Below are positions 31,794 to 43,794 of a DNA stretch of 64,000 nucleotides, one piece after another. Each line of letters opens with the position of its first letter. Position 1 is the stretch's first letter. A program made the position numbers and the translations under genes. This DNA is from Nemertoderma westbladi. Lineage: Eukaryota; Xenacoelomorpha; Nemertodermatida; Nemertodermatidae. Below the pieces are notes generated by a model. That model was given only the letters and a program-made list of their open reading frames with translations. It did no database searches and had not been told where the DNA came from. The stretch covers positions 1-64,000 of the forward strand of contig JAUCBJ010006596.1 of NCBI GenBank assembly GCA_032718475.1, written 5' to 3'.

Positions 31794-34640
31794 ATGAAAT
31801 ATAGAAAATAATTACAAGTAAACCATCCGTTCCGAGTTCAAACAGTTTGACAGTTTGATTGAAATATAAAAAATAATTACAAGTAAACCATCCGTTCCGA
31901 GTTCAAACAGTTTGATTGAAATATAAAAAATAATTACAAGTAAACCATCCGTTCCGAGTTCAAACAGTTTGATTGAAATATAAAAAATAATTACAAGTAA
32001 ACCATCCGTTCCGAGTTCAAACAGTTTGACAGTTTGATTGAAATATAAAAAATAATTACAAGTAAACCATCCGTTCCGAGTTCAAACAGTTTGATTGAAA
32101 TATAAAAAATAATTACAAGTAAACCATCCGTTCCGAGTTCAAACAGTTTGATTGAAATATAAAAATAATTACAAGTAAACCATCCGTTCCGAGTTCAAAC
32201 AGTTTGATTGAAATATAAAAAATAATTACAAGTAAACCATCCGTTCCGAGTTCAAACAGTTTGATTGAAATATAAAAATAATTACAAGTAAACCATCCGT
32301 TCCGAGTTCAAACAGTTTGATTGAAATATAAAAAATAATTACAAGTAAACCATCCGTTCCGAGTTCAAACAGTTTGACAGTTTGATTGAAATATAAAAAA
32401 TAATTACAAGTAAACCATCCGTTCCGAGTTCAAACAGTTTGATTGAAATATAAAAAATAATTACAAGTAAACCATCCGTTCCGAGTTCAAACAGTTTGAT
32501 TGAAATATAAAAAATAATTACAAGTAAACCATCCGTTCCGAGTTCAAACAGTTTGATTGAAATATAAAAAATAATTACAAGTAAACCATCCGTTCCGAGT
32601 TCAAACAGTTTGATTGAAATATAAAAAATAATTACAAGTAAACCATCCGTTCCGAGTTCAAACAGTTTGATTGAAATATAAAAAATAATTACAAGTAAAC
32701 CATCCGTTCTGAGTTCAAACAGTTTGATTGAAATATAAAAATAATTACAAGTAAACCATCCGTTCCGAGTTCAAACAGTTTGATTGAAATATAAAAACTA
32801 ATTACAAGTAAACCATCCGTTCCGAGTTCAAACAGTTTGATTGAAATATAAAAAATAATTACAAGTAAACCATCCGTTCCGAGTTCAAACAGTTTGATTG
32901 AAATATAAAAAATAATTACAAGTAAACCATCCGTTCCGAGTTCAAACAGTTTGACAGTTTGATTGAAATATAAAAAATAATTACAAGTAAACCATCCGTT
33001 CCGAGTTCAAACAGTTTGATTGAAATATAAAAATAATTACAAGTAAACCAACCGTTCTGAGTTCAAACATTTTGATTGAAATATAAAAATAATTACAAGT
33101 AAACCATCCGTTCCGAGTTCAAACAGTTTGACAGTTTGATTGAAATATAAAAAATAATTACAAGTAAACCATCCGTTCCGAGTTCAAACAGTTTGATTGA
33201 AATATAAAAAATAATTACAAGTAAACCATCCGTTCCGAGTTCAAACAGTTTGATTGAAATATAAAAAATAATTACAAGTAAACCATCCGTTCCGAGTTCA
33301 AACAGTTTGATTGAAATATAAAAAATAATTACAAGTAAACCATCCGTTCCGAGTTCAAACAGTTTGATTGAAATATAAAAAATAATTACAAGTAAATCAT
33401 CCGTTCCGAGTTCAAACAGTTTGATTGAAATATAAAAACTAATTACAAGTAAATCATCCGTTCCGAGTTCAAACAGTTTGATTGAAATATAAAACTAATT
33501 ACAAGTAAACCATCCGTTCTGAGTTCAAACAGTTTGATTGAAATATAAAAAATAATTACAAGTAAATCATCCGTTCCGAGTTCAAACAGTTTGATTGAAA
33601 TATAAAACTAATTACAAGTAAACCATCCGTTCTGAGTTCAAACAGTTTGATTGAAATATAAAAATAATTACAAGTAAACCATCCGTTCCGAGTTCAAACA
33701 GTTTGATTTAAATATAAAACTAATTACAAGTAAACCATCCGTTCTGAGTTCAAACATTTTGATTGAAATATAAAAAATAATTACAAGTAAACCATCCGTT
33801 CCGAGTTCAAACAGTTTGATTGAAATATAAAAAATAATTACAAGTAAACCATCCGTTCCGAGTTCAAACAGTTTGATTGAAATATAAAAAATAATTACAA
33901 GTAAATCATCCGTTCCGAGTTCAAACAGTTTGATTGAAATATAAAACTAATTACAAGTAAACCATCCGTTCTGAGTTCAAACAGTTTGATTGAAATATAA
34001 AACTAATTACAAGTAAACCATCCGTTCTGAGTTCAAACATTTTGATTGAAATATAAAAAATAATTACAAGTAAACCATCCGTTCCGAGTTCAAACAGTTT
34101 GATTGAAATATAAAACTAATTACAAGTAAACCATCCGTTCTGAGTTCAAACATTTTGATTGAAATATAAAAAATAATTACAAGTAAACCATCCGTTCCGA
34201 GTTCAAACAGTTTGATTGAAATATAAAACTAATTACAAGTAAACCATCCGTTCTGAGTTCAAACATTTTGATTGAAATATAAAAAATAATTACAAGTAAA
34301 CCATCCGTTCCGAGTTCAAACAGTTTGATTGAAATATAAAACTAATTACAAGTAAACCATCCGTTCTGAGTTCAAACATTTTGATTGAAATATAAAAAAT
34401 AATTACAAGTAAACCATCCGTTCCGAGTTCAAACAGTTTGATTGAAATATAAAACTAATTACAAGTAAACCATCCGTTCTGAGTTCAAACATTTTGATTG
34501 AAATATAAAAAATAATTACAAGTAAACCATCCGTTCCGAGTTCAAACAGTTTGATTGAAATATAAAACTAATTACAAGTAAACCATCCGTTCCGAGTTCA
34601 AACAGTTTGATTGAAATATAAAACTAATTACAAGTAAACC
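31794..34640 (+). repeat. 55-57-bp AT-rich minisatellite, about 50 units
   Basis: The unit contains TAATTACAAGTAAACCATCC then GTTCCGAGTTCAAACAGTTT and GATTGAAATATAAAAAA. Length varies with the A-run, and some units carry an 8-base GACAGTTT duplication. To the right (about 33.9-34.6 kb) units alternate between a CCGAG/CAGTTT type and a CTGAG/CATTTT type with AAACTAATT, forming a dimer of about 112 bp. The right edge overlaps the last codons of the Crypton-type frame. Confidence 0.95.
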
Positions 34641-35779
34641 GTTCCGGATTATTTTTTAATTGTCTTTTCATTACCATAATCCGGCGCATTATTTCAGGCA
34701 AAGTCTTAGTGGGTATTAAACGGGCGACTTCCTCTCGTTTTGCTCTGTTTATTCGGCGGCCATTAAGTTCTTCAGAGAAAAATTCTCGCAGAGTGCAGTT
34801 CTCCTGCACAGTCCAAGAGACCTTGCGCCTTTTACCGGACCAAATTTTAACCTGATTGTCACGTTCACTATTATCATCCCCAGGTTCATTGCGATATTGA
34901 CGTTCGGTATTATAATCCCCATGAGAAACTTTGTCCGCAGCAACATATTGCGCAGCACATAAAATACGTCTATAGGCTTGACCGGCGTTGCTGGGACGTA
35001 GAACAGCGTCATAGGTTTTCTTTTGCGTATGTCGTGAATGTGCCATAGATTTACATACGTTTTCTATACTGTCTTCAGTACCAGGGAACAGCTGATTACA
35101 ATAGCTAACAGAATGCCGCAGTGATGTGGCACCAGCTTTGGCATGAGAATGTGGAAAAATTAATTTCCATAGAGATTGTAGTCGTTGAGTGACACTTATA
35201 TAACACGCTCCGCTCTGGGAAAGAAATACGTTTTCCAACTGGCATGGAAAGGAATACAACGCTCTGCCACATTCTACCCAGAGATTCAAAAGATTGAATA
35301 TTTCTGTGCTTACTACAACGTATTGTGGACCGATATATTTACAAGTTTTGTGACTGTCAACAGTTATAGTTAATTTTTCAGGATCATTATCTACAGGTGT
35401 GGCTTTGCTAAATTCGTTCAAAGTCATATTTGTGGCTGCTGTGGCTCTGGATCCGTTGCAGTAAACAATCACTGACATTAAAAAGGACTGCATATGCCAC
35501 AATTTAATATTATCATCCCAGTTTCCATCTTGTAATTGCTTTATAGCGCGTTTAATGTCACAAGCAAATGGTGCCTTTTGATAACTAAGCAATTCTTCAG
35601 CGTCTGGCATTTTCTCACACGCTTCTTTTTGGACTGCAAATAACCGCTTCTTTACATCTGGTTTACAGTGTTTCATTATCTTATTTATACATGCTGCCGC
35701 TGCATGAATATCAGCGCGATCGATCAAACACTTCATTTTGGGGTCAACAAGGGCAAAGTCGTAGAATATTAACAATCGC
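34624..35779 (-). CDS. Crypton-type tyrosine recombinase (transposase), 5' incomplete
   Basis: A reverse-strand frame of about 385 codons shows a complete tyrosine recombinase set. The residues are Arg113 in GSRATAATNMTLNE, Lys146 in DSHKTCKYIGP, Arg223 in ATSLRHSVSY, His249 in MAHSRHT and Tyr258 in KKTYDAV. The C-terminal part (KIWSGKRRKVSWTVQENCTL and beyond) is basic and Myb/SANT-like, as in Crypton transposases. The frame has no ATG at its start. It follows CTTATTTGCAG, a good acceptor, so it is probably a last exon whose 5' partner I cannot identify. The catalytic residues are intact. The final codons (RFTCN and stop) lie in the edge of the adjacent minisatellite. Cryptons cut and rejoin DNA via a covalent tyrosine link. 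Confidence 0.75.
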
Positions 35780-35789
35780 TGCAAATAAG

Positions 35790-36276
35790 CGTGGATAGTA
35801 GTAGGTTGTCGAATTTTACCTCCTCGTACTATATTCAGGAGTAAAATGGAGTAAAATATTCAGCGGTTTTGTGAGTTTCATTACAAAATTGTCTCACTAA
35901 TGTAGGTATGTACTAGGTCTGTTTAACTACAATTCTGCCTTCAGGCAATACTGACACTATAATCTCTTTATATTTATATAATACTGTAATACAGCAAGTC
36001 ACACCATACAATATATTCAGACCTTTCTTCGTACCGGTACTACACCTTATAACAGTTTGTCCTACACACTATTATATATATTCTTTACACTTCACCTTAG
36101 GTCCAACATTCACTCTACTTTCTTTGTTTATTAAAATTAATTATAATGTAATAACCGACATAATTATTGTCCATTTATTCATGAACTTTATCGTACTCCA
36201 CAACAATAAAATCTATTCAGTTCCAATTAAAAATAACTTCTTTATAATCTAGCAACTCTCCTCAGTCAGTTATTGA
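35790..36276. other. Non-coding stretch
   Basis: AT-rich, with no supported feature. It may include intron or 5' sequence of the Crypton-type gene. Confidence 0.5.
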
Positions 36277-36513
36277 TCAAACCAGGAGACCAGTTTCAAG
36301 AACCTCTAACACCATCTTTCCAGGCATCTCTTTAGTTAGACAATCGGGAATTTGTTTCTGAGTTGAAACGTGTTGAACAATGAGACCATCCAATACTGTC
36401 TCCTCCTTTAGTATAGCCAAGTCTATCTTCAGTTTCCTTTCAGCAGGTTCATTCTTGGTGCAGGTGATATGGTCATATAATCCCTTTGAATCAGCTTCAT
36501 ACTTTTTAACTTT
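36277..36513 (-). pseudogene. Ty1/copia-like RNase H C-terminal fragment
   Basis: The reverse strand encodes KKYEADSKGLYDHITCTK, then ERKLKIDLAILKE, VQHVSTQKQIPDCLTKEM and VLETGLLV before a stop at 36277. This order (D-SK-LYD, then R..IDLA-L+E, then V.T..Q..D.LTK) is the end of the copia-type RNase H domain. Only about 78 residues remain, and nothing upstream continues it. I rate the family by motif alone. Confidence 0.55.
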
Positions 36514-37589
36514 AATTTAAAAAATATAAAACCATAATAATTGATTAAATGACATAATGCATGAATAAGGGTTGCGTAAACCCGAAAATTTGCAAAAGAG
36601 TAGCTATATTTTTTAAGTGACTGAGTGGTGTATATTTATTTATTGAAAAATATAATACATAGAGAAATATATGTATATATATTGGTGGTTTATATACCAA
36701 ACAACCCAAGGTTTCATGATCATGCATAACCCACGGTTTAATTATGGTCAAAATAAACGCTGGTTTCTCAAAATAACCGTAGTTACCCCGAATTGAACCA
36801 CATTGAGAACCAGCGTTTTTTTAAGGAATAACCCCGGTTTCGTTTTTTCAGGGTAGTAGCATTTCAACCGCAAATCTTGTTTCATTCAATGGTCGTCAAA
36901 GGGCGACTGTAAATTTGAAAAGTTTTCGAAAAAACAAATGTTTAGCCATATTTTAATAGCCCATACTGTATAAAATCAAAATATTTTAATTTCAGTAGAA
37001 ATTGTAAACCTTTAAAAAATTATTCAGGGGGGGGGGGGGGGGGGGGTAGGCCTACTTCGGCCTTAAGTATGCCTATGTTTAGAATAATACATAATGTAAG
37101 TTAAATTAAACTTACATTGGCTTCCACCCTCATGATGGACTGAGGGGACTGAGGGTCTGATGGACAGCGTTGCTTCCCGATTGATCGACGGGAAGTTCAA
37201 GGTTGGTGACCAGCCCCACCTAGTTCCAACTCTCCACCAGCGCAGCGTCCATGTTCGCGGCATCTATTCTATCTGTGACGGGATCAAGGGATCCCGACCG
37301 GATTTATCTATTACGCGTCACCGTGTTTACCTTTGGGTGATACCTAGGCCGAGGCTGTTGCAGTAAAACGATAAGAGTTAATTGATGTTTCTTGATATTC
37401 GGATAATGAATATATATGTGATAACACAGTTAGAGTTACTGCTATGGCCTTTTCACCTATTGGATGCTCTCCCTGGCCCCTATTGGCTAATAATCTACTT
37501 CACGCCTCTCCCCTCTCTGTGAGTCTCAACAAACAGATGAGATGGATGATACAATTATTTTTCAGGAGCCTACAAATCCTAGCAAAAAA
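36514..37589. other. Non-coding stretch with a hairpin and a poly-G tract
   Basis: A hairpin forms between AACGCTGGTTTCTCA (about 36756-36770) and TGAGAACCAGCGTT (about 36804-36817). AACC/GGTT palindromic motifs surround it (36690-36840), suggesting a MITE remnant. A 20-base poly-G tract lies at 37027-37046. A short frame at 37160-37366 has no recognisable family. Confidence 0.45.
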
Positions 37590-38591
37590 TGAGAGAATAT
37601 TGGGGTAGAAATTGTCATCCCAAAAAATATACAAAGTAAACCGAATGTGGTTGCCCTAGCTGCTCGACTAAAAATGACACCACCAACCCAGCAAGCTCAA
37701 TTCACTCAGGCCATTGTCAAGGAATGTGGTGGTGGTGTTAGCAAAATATCTTCATATGCTGTAGCAGATCGAGCAAGGCGAAATGTTAGTAGGAAGATAG
37801 CAGAAGGCACAGAAGAGTCTTATGTTCCACCAGAATTGGCTTCTCTCCATTGGGATGTCAAGTCAAATAAACAGCTCGATTCAGTTCATAATTTTGAACA
37901 GCGTTTGACAGTAATGGTTGTTGACAGTACTGAGGTCAAGTTACTTGGGAAGGACTTCCCAATCCTCGGGAAGTATTATCTCAAACCATATTTTCTTATT
38001 ACTGACGGAATGTAATTGTAGTAGCAACATTGGGAACATGACCTTTGATACAACTGCTTCCAATACAGGTCATGTGACAGCTGCCTGCATTAGCATTCAG
38101 GAGAAACTAGAGAGGCCTTTACTATGATCTGGTTGTAGGCACCATATAGGTGAAATCATCTTAACTCATGTCTGGGAAGATCTGAGAATCGAGCAATCAA
38201 TATGTCTGGGAAGATCTGAGAATCGAGCAATCAAAGTCACCTGATATTACGCTCTTCTTATGACTTCGGAGTAATTGGGGTCTGTTTCGCAATAATTCTG
38301 ACGATCCAGATATCAGCATATTTAATATGAATGAAAAGTCTGATAATTTCAAGTTATACTTCACCTCATTGGGATCAGATCTTTCAAGTGAAATTTCAAA
38401 TACAGCAGCTCATACAAGAGATGATTGATTACAAGGAGTTCGCCCACCTTTGTGCAGTATTTCTGGGAATTTCGACAGAGGTTGTTCGATTCCATCATCC
38501 TGGAGCCATTAATAGAGCAAGGTGGATGAGCAAATTACTCTATTGCATAAAATTGGCACTCCTAGAGAAACAAATTGCTTTTTATTGCTAA
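37590..38591 (+). pseudogene. CRHH-motif (hAT-like) transposase relic, copy 2
   Basis: Frames in order show YVPPELASLHWDVK, then KYYLKPYFLITDGM, MTFDTTASNTGHVTAACI, GCRHHIGE, and finally YKEFAHLCAVFLGIS with HHPGAINRARWMSKLL. This is the same family and domain order as the relic at 17.3-18.6 kb, but diverged and more damaged. A 38-base tandem duplication sits near 38167-38240, and there are several frame changes. No complete reading is possible. Confidence 0.6.
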
Positions 38592-39083
38592 ATAAATCTT
38601 ATTGCAAATCATTTTAGGCCCTGATAATAATGGTAAATCCGACAATCTAATAAGTGGCTTCTGAGCCACTGGTTTGTACTCTGTTGAAGTTAGTGAGAAC
38701 CTTTAAACCCTGAGAAAATAATCAAACATACTGTATAGATATTCATTGATACTGGCCATAATACAAATATTCTATGCTGCTATTATTATTATTTCTTCTA
38801 CATTCAGTAATTGCATTTGTGTTTACTTTATTGTCCATTTTCTTTTTTTGATAGAGGGTTATGGCCCCCAGCGCCAGTATATTCAATATTTGATTAATTC
38901 ATTTGTACATTGCAATTTTATACGCGATTAAAACGCTATTAAAATTGATAAAATTTGATAAAATTTTTATAAAATACATGTATTACAGTATGTACACGCG
39001 CTACACTCACTTATGAATATTCCCATATCAATGACACTTATTATACATTTAGTATTCTAGACAACAATGAAGAAAGTATGCGT
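38592..39083. other. Non-coding stretch
   Basis: AT-rich. I see nothing supportable beyond small TA-rich runs. Confidence 0.6.
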
Positions 39084-39096
39084 GGGGGGGGGGGGG
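39084..39096. repeat. Poly-G tract, 13 bases
   Basis: Uninterrupted G run just before a GC-richer, exon-like segment. Confidence 0.9.
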
Positions 39097-39109
39097 TGCT
39101 GTAGGTTAA

Positions 39110-39275
39110 AGGGGACCAGCGACCAATACCCCTGTTTTCGTCAACCAGGCCCGGCCGTCTGGGCCATTGAGGGTGACGCTTTCCTGCCGGACGTCTTCGA
39201 TGGAGAAGGGCAACGTGTACTGCGTTTTCACCGTGGCAGTTTACGTCACTCTTCTTCACAGGAGAGCAACAAAAA
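39110..39275 (+). CDS. Possible exon of unknown gene
   Basis: A GC-richer island ends in a GTAAGT donor at 39276. One open frame reads QPGPAVWAIEGDAFLPDVF. Another, in the phase needed to join the exon at 40105, reads WQFTSLFFTGEQQK at its end. I cannot decide between them. It may be the exon before the one at 40105. Confidence 0.25.
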
Positions 39276-40104
39276 GTAAGTTTTTTAATTTATAGTTTAA
39301 AACAATAATTAAACCTATTCAAAAATGTGATAAAAAAATTCACTAACCCTATGAGACTCGAATTAGGTTCCCATCATTAGCAAAAATATTTTAGGTTTTT
39401 ACCAGGTTATTTTAGATTTAAATAACATAATTTGTTAAAGGTGAAATTTATTCGAACTTTTTACTTTACTTTCACTACCACATTGAATTGCAGCATGTGT
39501 TGTATTGGCCACAGGGTATCAAAGAGTATGATTATTGCAAATAAATATTTATAGGTATCTAATTAGCATTTATCTTTTGTTTTAAATTTAAATCTATGTA
39601 ATAATTACGTACCAAGTGGCACGTAAGGTTCGACCTTTTCGGTTTCATACAGACAACACAGCCAGCCATAGACTCAAAAAAATTGCATCCTGTTATAGAA
39701 ATTGAAGTAATCGGTCAGCATCTAACGTGACAAAATCATAAAAAATGGGGTGTAAACGCTACCCCGTCAACCAATTTATGTTATCAATTAATTGAGGGAA
39801 AGAAACAGGTTACAGTGGAAGTTCATTCTAACCAAAACAATACACGATAGTAACGAACTTATGTTCCAGTGGTTGTTACGAACCAGTGGTTGTTGGCTGT
39901 CGGTTGTCGGCGTAGCGTTTAAACACTAAAAAATGGACATGTTATTGGCTGCCTTTATATGGATTACTGGACATGTCAGATGGCAGTATATAAATATAAT
40001 ATTGCTTTTCCACAGTACCCTCTAAAAGTGGCAGGCCCGTATATGATAGGGCCTACGTTCTCAAAGGGTTAACTTTATAATGAACTTATGTTTAATATTT
40101 TCAG
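39276..40104. other. Non-coding, possibly intronic
   Basis: Lies between a GTAAGT donor and an ATATTTTCAG acceptor. No other features are visible. Confidence 0.4.
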
Positions 40105-40550
40105 ATGCAACAACAGGTGGTCCCACATCTTGAGGCCCGGAACCACATAAACAGGGAGGTTCAACAGTATGGAGATAGAGGGTGGTACATCCTCGGCTGG
40201 GGAAAGTCAGGCTCCACCGTCGAGGGTGTGCCAGAAGCCGCTCGCCTACACATCGCCCGCATTGTTCCCGCAGACCCTCTCTACAACTTTAATGTTTACA
40301 TGGTGGGGGCTGGGGCTGGGGGAGTACCTGGGGGTCTCAGCCGGCCTGGGCCTTCAAGGTCCACATCTCTGTCCCAGAGCTGGAGGGGCTAGATGTGGAG
40401 CCCTTCGTTTCACGGGCATTCACGAAACTATTTGTGATGGAGTCATTGCTCGCCAGCAGCGTGGCGACCTACGATACCGAGGGTCTCCCAAGGGCAATCA
40501 AGGGGAATTCGCCTTCAGAACGAGTTCGGTGGTAGCTGGTTTGTGGTAAC
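40105..40550 (+). CDS. Host-like exon, paralogue of the exon at 622
   Basis: After TTTTCAG the frame reads MQQQVVPHLEARNHINREV, then QQYGDRGWYILGWGKSGSTV and AARLHIARIVPADPL. The same protein core and phase occur in the split exon at 622-715/1608-1735. A G-rich stretch near 40305-40345 then seems to hide a frame change. A second frame continues with QPAWAFKVHISVPELEGL, then VEPFVSRAFTKLFVMESLLA and a stop near 40543. That second part faintly resembles a BEN domain, but this is weak. The family is unrecognised. It may be a dead copy. Confidence 0.45.
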
Positions 40551-41466
40551 TAAAACATGTTACTATTGGGTTGCTAAGGGTAAATTTTTTTGTGGGATAT
40601 TTAAAAAACGCAAGTTGTCTTTGAAAATCGGTTCACTCAATAATTGCCTCTTTACATCCCCTTAGTAACACATACGTAATTGCTGTTATTAGGTTATTAT
40701 TACTGTTATTGTTAAGTACTAAATTAGTTATTCCTTATCTGTAGTATTTTTTAAACTTTAATCGTGGCGATCATTTGAGTCTAAGTGCTTTTCTATGCAT
40801 TGCAATTCTCTACTGTTTTTAAGTACTAAATTTGTTATGCCTTTATAGTATTTTTAAATTTTATTTAGTTGTGGTAACAATTTTTTAAATTTTAGATTGT
40901 TTGTGTCTATTGTAAGGTTTGCATGATTTTTCCATTTAGTATATTTTAGAAATAGTGGATAATTAAAGATTCCGATAATAATACTTCAACAATTATTTTA
41001 TTTATTTAGCTAATTCAATTATGTCCAATTATGTTCAAATGTCCAAATGTTCAATTATTAATTCAATTATTCAATTCTTGATCAACCTTCAGGCCTTCAC
41101 TACGATACACTCACTTGTGCATGCAGAAGGGTGCGTCTAGCTGCAATTGCGATAATAATCAATATTTTTGCTTATTTTTAATGCATCCATTATAGCAGGT
41201 TAATTGGTATTGGAAGTTTTACTGCATTTTTCATTGGTGGAGTCGCCATGAAAAATAAAACGCAAATATATTCTCAAATTATTTTAGAAGGCAAAGGGGC
41301 AGTACTATTTTAGAAAATTAATTAGGCTAATATATTACAATTATTATATCCTGTACATATTTCAGTCATCAATCATGTCATAGTAACATATCATGATGTA
41401 ATACATTCACATACACATAGTTTTTTTACTATTCGTTTATATTTCAACTATTACATTATTTAGTTT
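40551..41466. other. Non-coding stretch
   Basis: AT-rich, with no supported gene, RNA or repeat. Confidence 0.6.
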
Positions 41467-42041
41467 GCAGATATCGACACCAAAGCTGAAGGTAGAAAGT
41501 GGGTTTCCTTATTATGGATGGATGCCCCATGCCCATCATGTTGATTGCCATGAAGGATGACCAATCCTTAGCTGACAAATATTTGTTAACCCCGGACTTT
41601 GGTCATGTTGAACACAACATGATCAAGGCAGCCATTAGTGCAGGATGGGAGCTGGAGTTTGAATCGCAGTTGTCAGTTGTCTGCTGTCGGTTCTGTCCGT
41701 TCGGTCCCAGACAGCAGTGGTCTAGTTGGTGGTTTTGAAGAATCTGAACAGCTAAAATGAAAAATATAGTAACAACTGAAAATGTATCTGATTCACATGT
41801 CATTACACTTGAAAATCGTGATAGTCATCTCTGGGGTAAATTAACATGGGATGAAATTACTGGTAGGAGTAACGACCACATTGAGTTGGAATTTATGGAA
41901 GACCAACTTCAATTAAATACTCAAGCCAGATCTGATGGTGATGCAGATTGGATTCCTAGTGAAGCAACAGACAACACTGAAGATGGTAGGCCTAGTTGTG
42001 TTGGAATAATCCATGATGAAGAAGTGCTAACAGAAGTTTAA
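41467..42041 (+). other. Two short protein-like frames of unknown origin
   Basis: Following TTTGCAG at about 41467, a frame at 41499-41738 reads LADKYLLTPDFGHVEHNMIK. A second frame at 41757-42041 is acidic (LWGKLTWDEITGR, DADWIPSEATDNTEDG). Neither matches a family I know. They could be exons or old element pieces. Confidence 0.2.
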
Positions 42042-42463
42042 GGAAAATATTTAAAAATTATATGATTACTATAAATGGCTGTTTAGTCCTCTCTGCGTAG
42101 GAAAAAAATGAAAAAAAACAAGTAACCAGCACTTTTCAGTTAGAACACAAAATATTTTATTCACTTATACGATGCTATAAATTCACATTTATAGGTTTTC
42201 TAGGGGCTGATTCTAATGGAATACATTTCTAATATGCCAGATCATTGCTACTTGTATTTTTCGGCGTAATTTGGCAAATTTTGGTGCTAGCACGAAATTT
42301 CGTACCCATCACCAAAAAGTACAAGTTTGCGAGTACAAGGTTGCGAATTCTAGAAATAACAGTACTTCCGATAATACACTTGTAACAATGACAAAGTGGA
42401 AAATAGTGGAAAAGGTATTGAGAATAGTCTCAATTATATAGCTGATCTATCTGATCATCAGCT

Positions 42464-42823
42464 GTTGGAGCAGACGTCAAAACGAGTCTCCTTGTCAAAA
42501 CCAGGTCTGCCATTGCCGCACAAGGTCTTGCTATTGGGAAACTCCGCAGTGCCATGAGAGATAAGATACAACTATGTCTTGAAAAGACCGGCAAAGACGA
42601 CATCAACACTAGTCAAGGACCAACGTTAATGAACCCAGCCAGTAATATCACTGAGTTAAAAGCAATGTTAGAAGATTCTCGCTTGATTGACCTATCTATC
42701 ACGACAAGGGGAGCGGACCTACGCAAAGCCGTTAAACGCCAGCTAAGCTTTCTCCTTACTAATAAGTTTTCCAGTATTCGTCGTATTAGACGAATATCGG
42801 AATCGTTGTTATCAAAGTCCTGA
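42464..42823 (+). other. Basic protein-like frame of unknown origin
   Basis: A stop-free frame of about 120 codons reads VKTSLLVKTRSAIAAQGLA, SAMRDKIQLCLEKTGKDD and LRKAVKRQLSFLLTNKFS, ending in an Arg-rich tail. Its helical, basic character is more protein-like than its surroundings. No family is recognised. Confidence 0.25.
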
Positions 42824-43789
42824 TGGATGTAAATACAGTACTTTTTACAAATTCCATATCATTTTACCAACTTGTCTCAAGAAGTTCCTAGAGTTTTCCA
42901 CTGACCAAGAACCACCAAGAGATGAAAATTTCCCCAAAGAGAGACCAAGAACCCTCAAGAGTGACCAACAGAGTTTTGCCTTCAATTCATATCGGGTCGG
43001 GAATGCCGAACTTTACAGAAGATGATTCCTTCTTCTTGATTGGGCAAATTGCGATTAAATTAATAGGGCATACACATTTTACGCATAAGCATAATTTTTA
43101 ATAATAGCTAGCTTATGCATCACAAAGTCAATGGCGCAAAATTACCGCAAACACCAAATATGTGATTATTGGGTTTAAAGAATTAATTTAATTTAATTGA
43201 AATATTATTAAGGGAAAGTAGTAGATTACAGTGGAGTTGTTTCCTACAAAAATAATAAACAAGATTTAATTTCACTTGCGGTCCATTTGAGGTGAAGATC
43301 ACTATTTTCACTTGCATGCAGTTAATGTGCGCCACTATCTGGCATCGCAAAATTACAAGCATAAAATAATGTTAGGCAGTTTTATACTTTGAGTTCTGTG
43401 TGCCACATGAATGAAGCCCCGCCTTAAACATTCATGCCAAGATCTGACAAGAATCCTCAATTACCAACAAGAATTAACAAAAGTCTCAATTCACACCAAG
43501 ACAAGCCAAGCCAATGTCTCTCAATAACCGCCAAGACCCACAAACAAACCACGATAAGGTCACTCAGGCAGTCAGGCGTGTGCTGGGTAAAATAATAGGC
43601 ATTACAGGTTTCCCAAGAGGTAACTCTACAGGATGTGGCGCACGGAGCAGAGTTGACGACATTGATCACTTTACATTATCAGCCACACGATCAGAGCAAA
43701 GCATGAATACAATACACTCCTCAGTCAAATACCAGTGATGGTTGGATAACCTCAAGGCAGCTTCAGCTACTTCAGCGTCAATCATCCTT
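42824..43789. other. Non-coding stretch
   Basis: Includes locally repetitive CAAGA/CCAAGA-rich sequence near 42890-42970 and 43440-43560. The short frame at 43514-43738 has no support. Confidence 0.5.
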
Positions 43790-43794
43790 AGATC

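Noticed and set aside
31794-34640. CRISPR-like regular repeats
   Set aside because: Units are directly tandem with no unique spacers, and the sequence is eukaryotic. The same holds for the 30-, 35- and 57-bp arrays.
37160-37366. Short GC-richer frame as an exon
   Set aside because: No acceptor/donor pair and no family motif.
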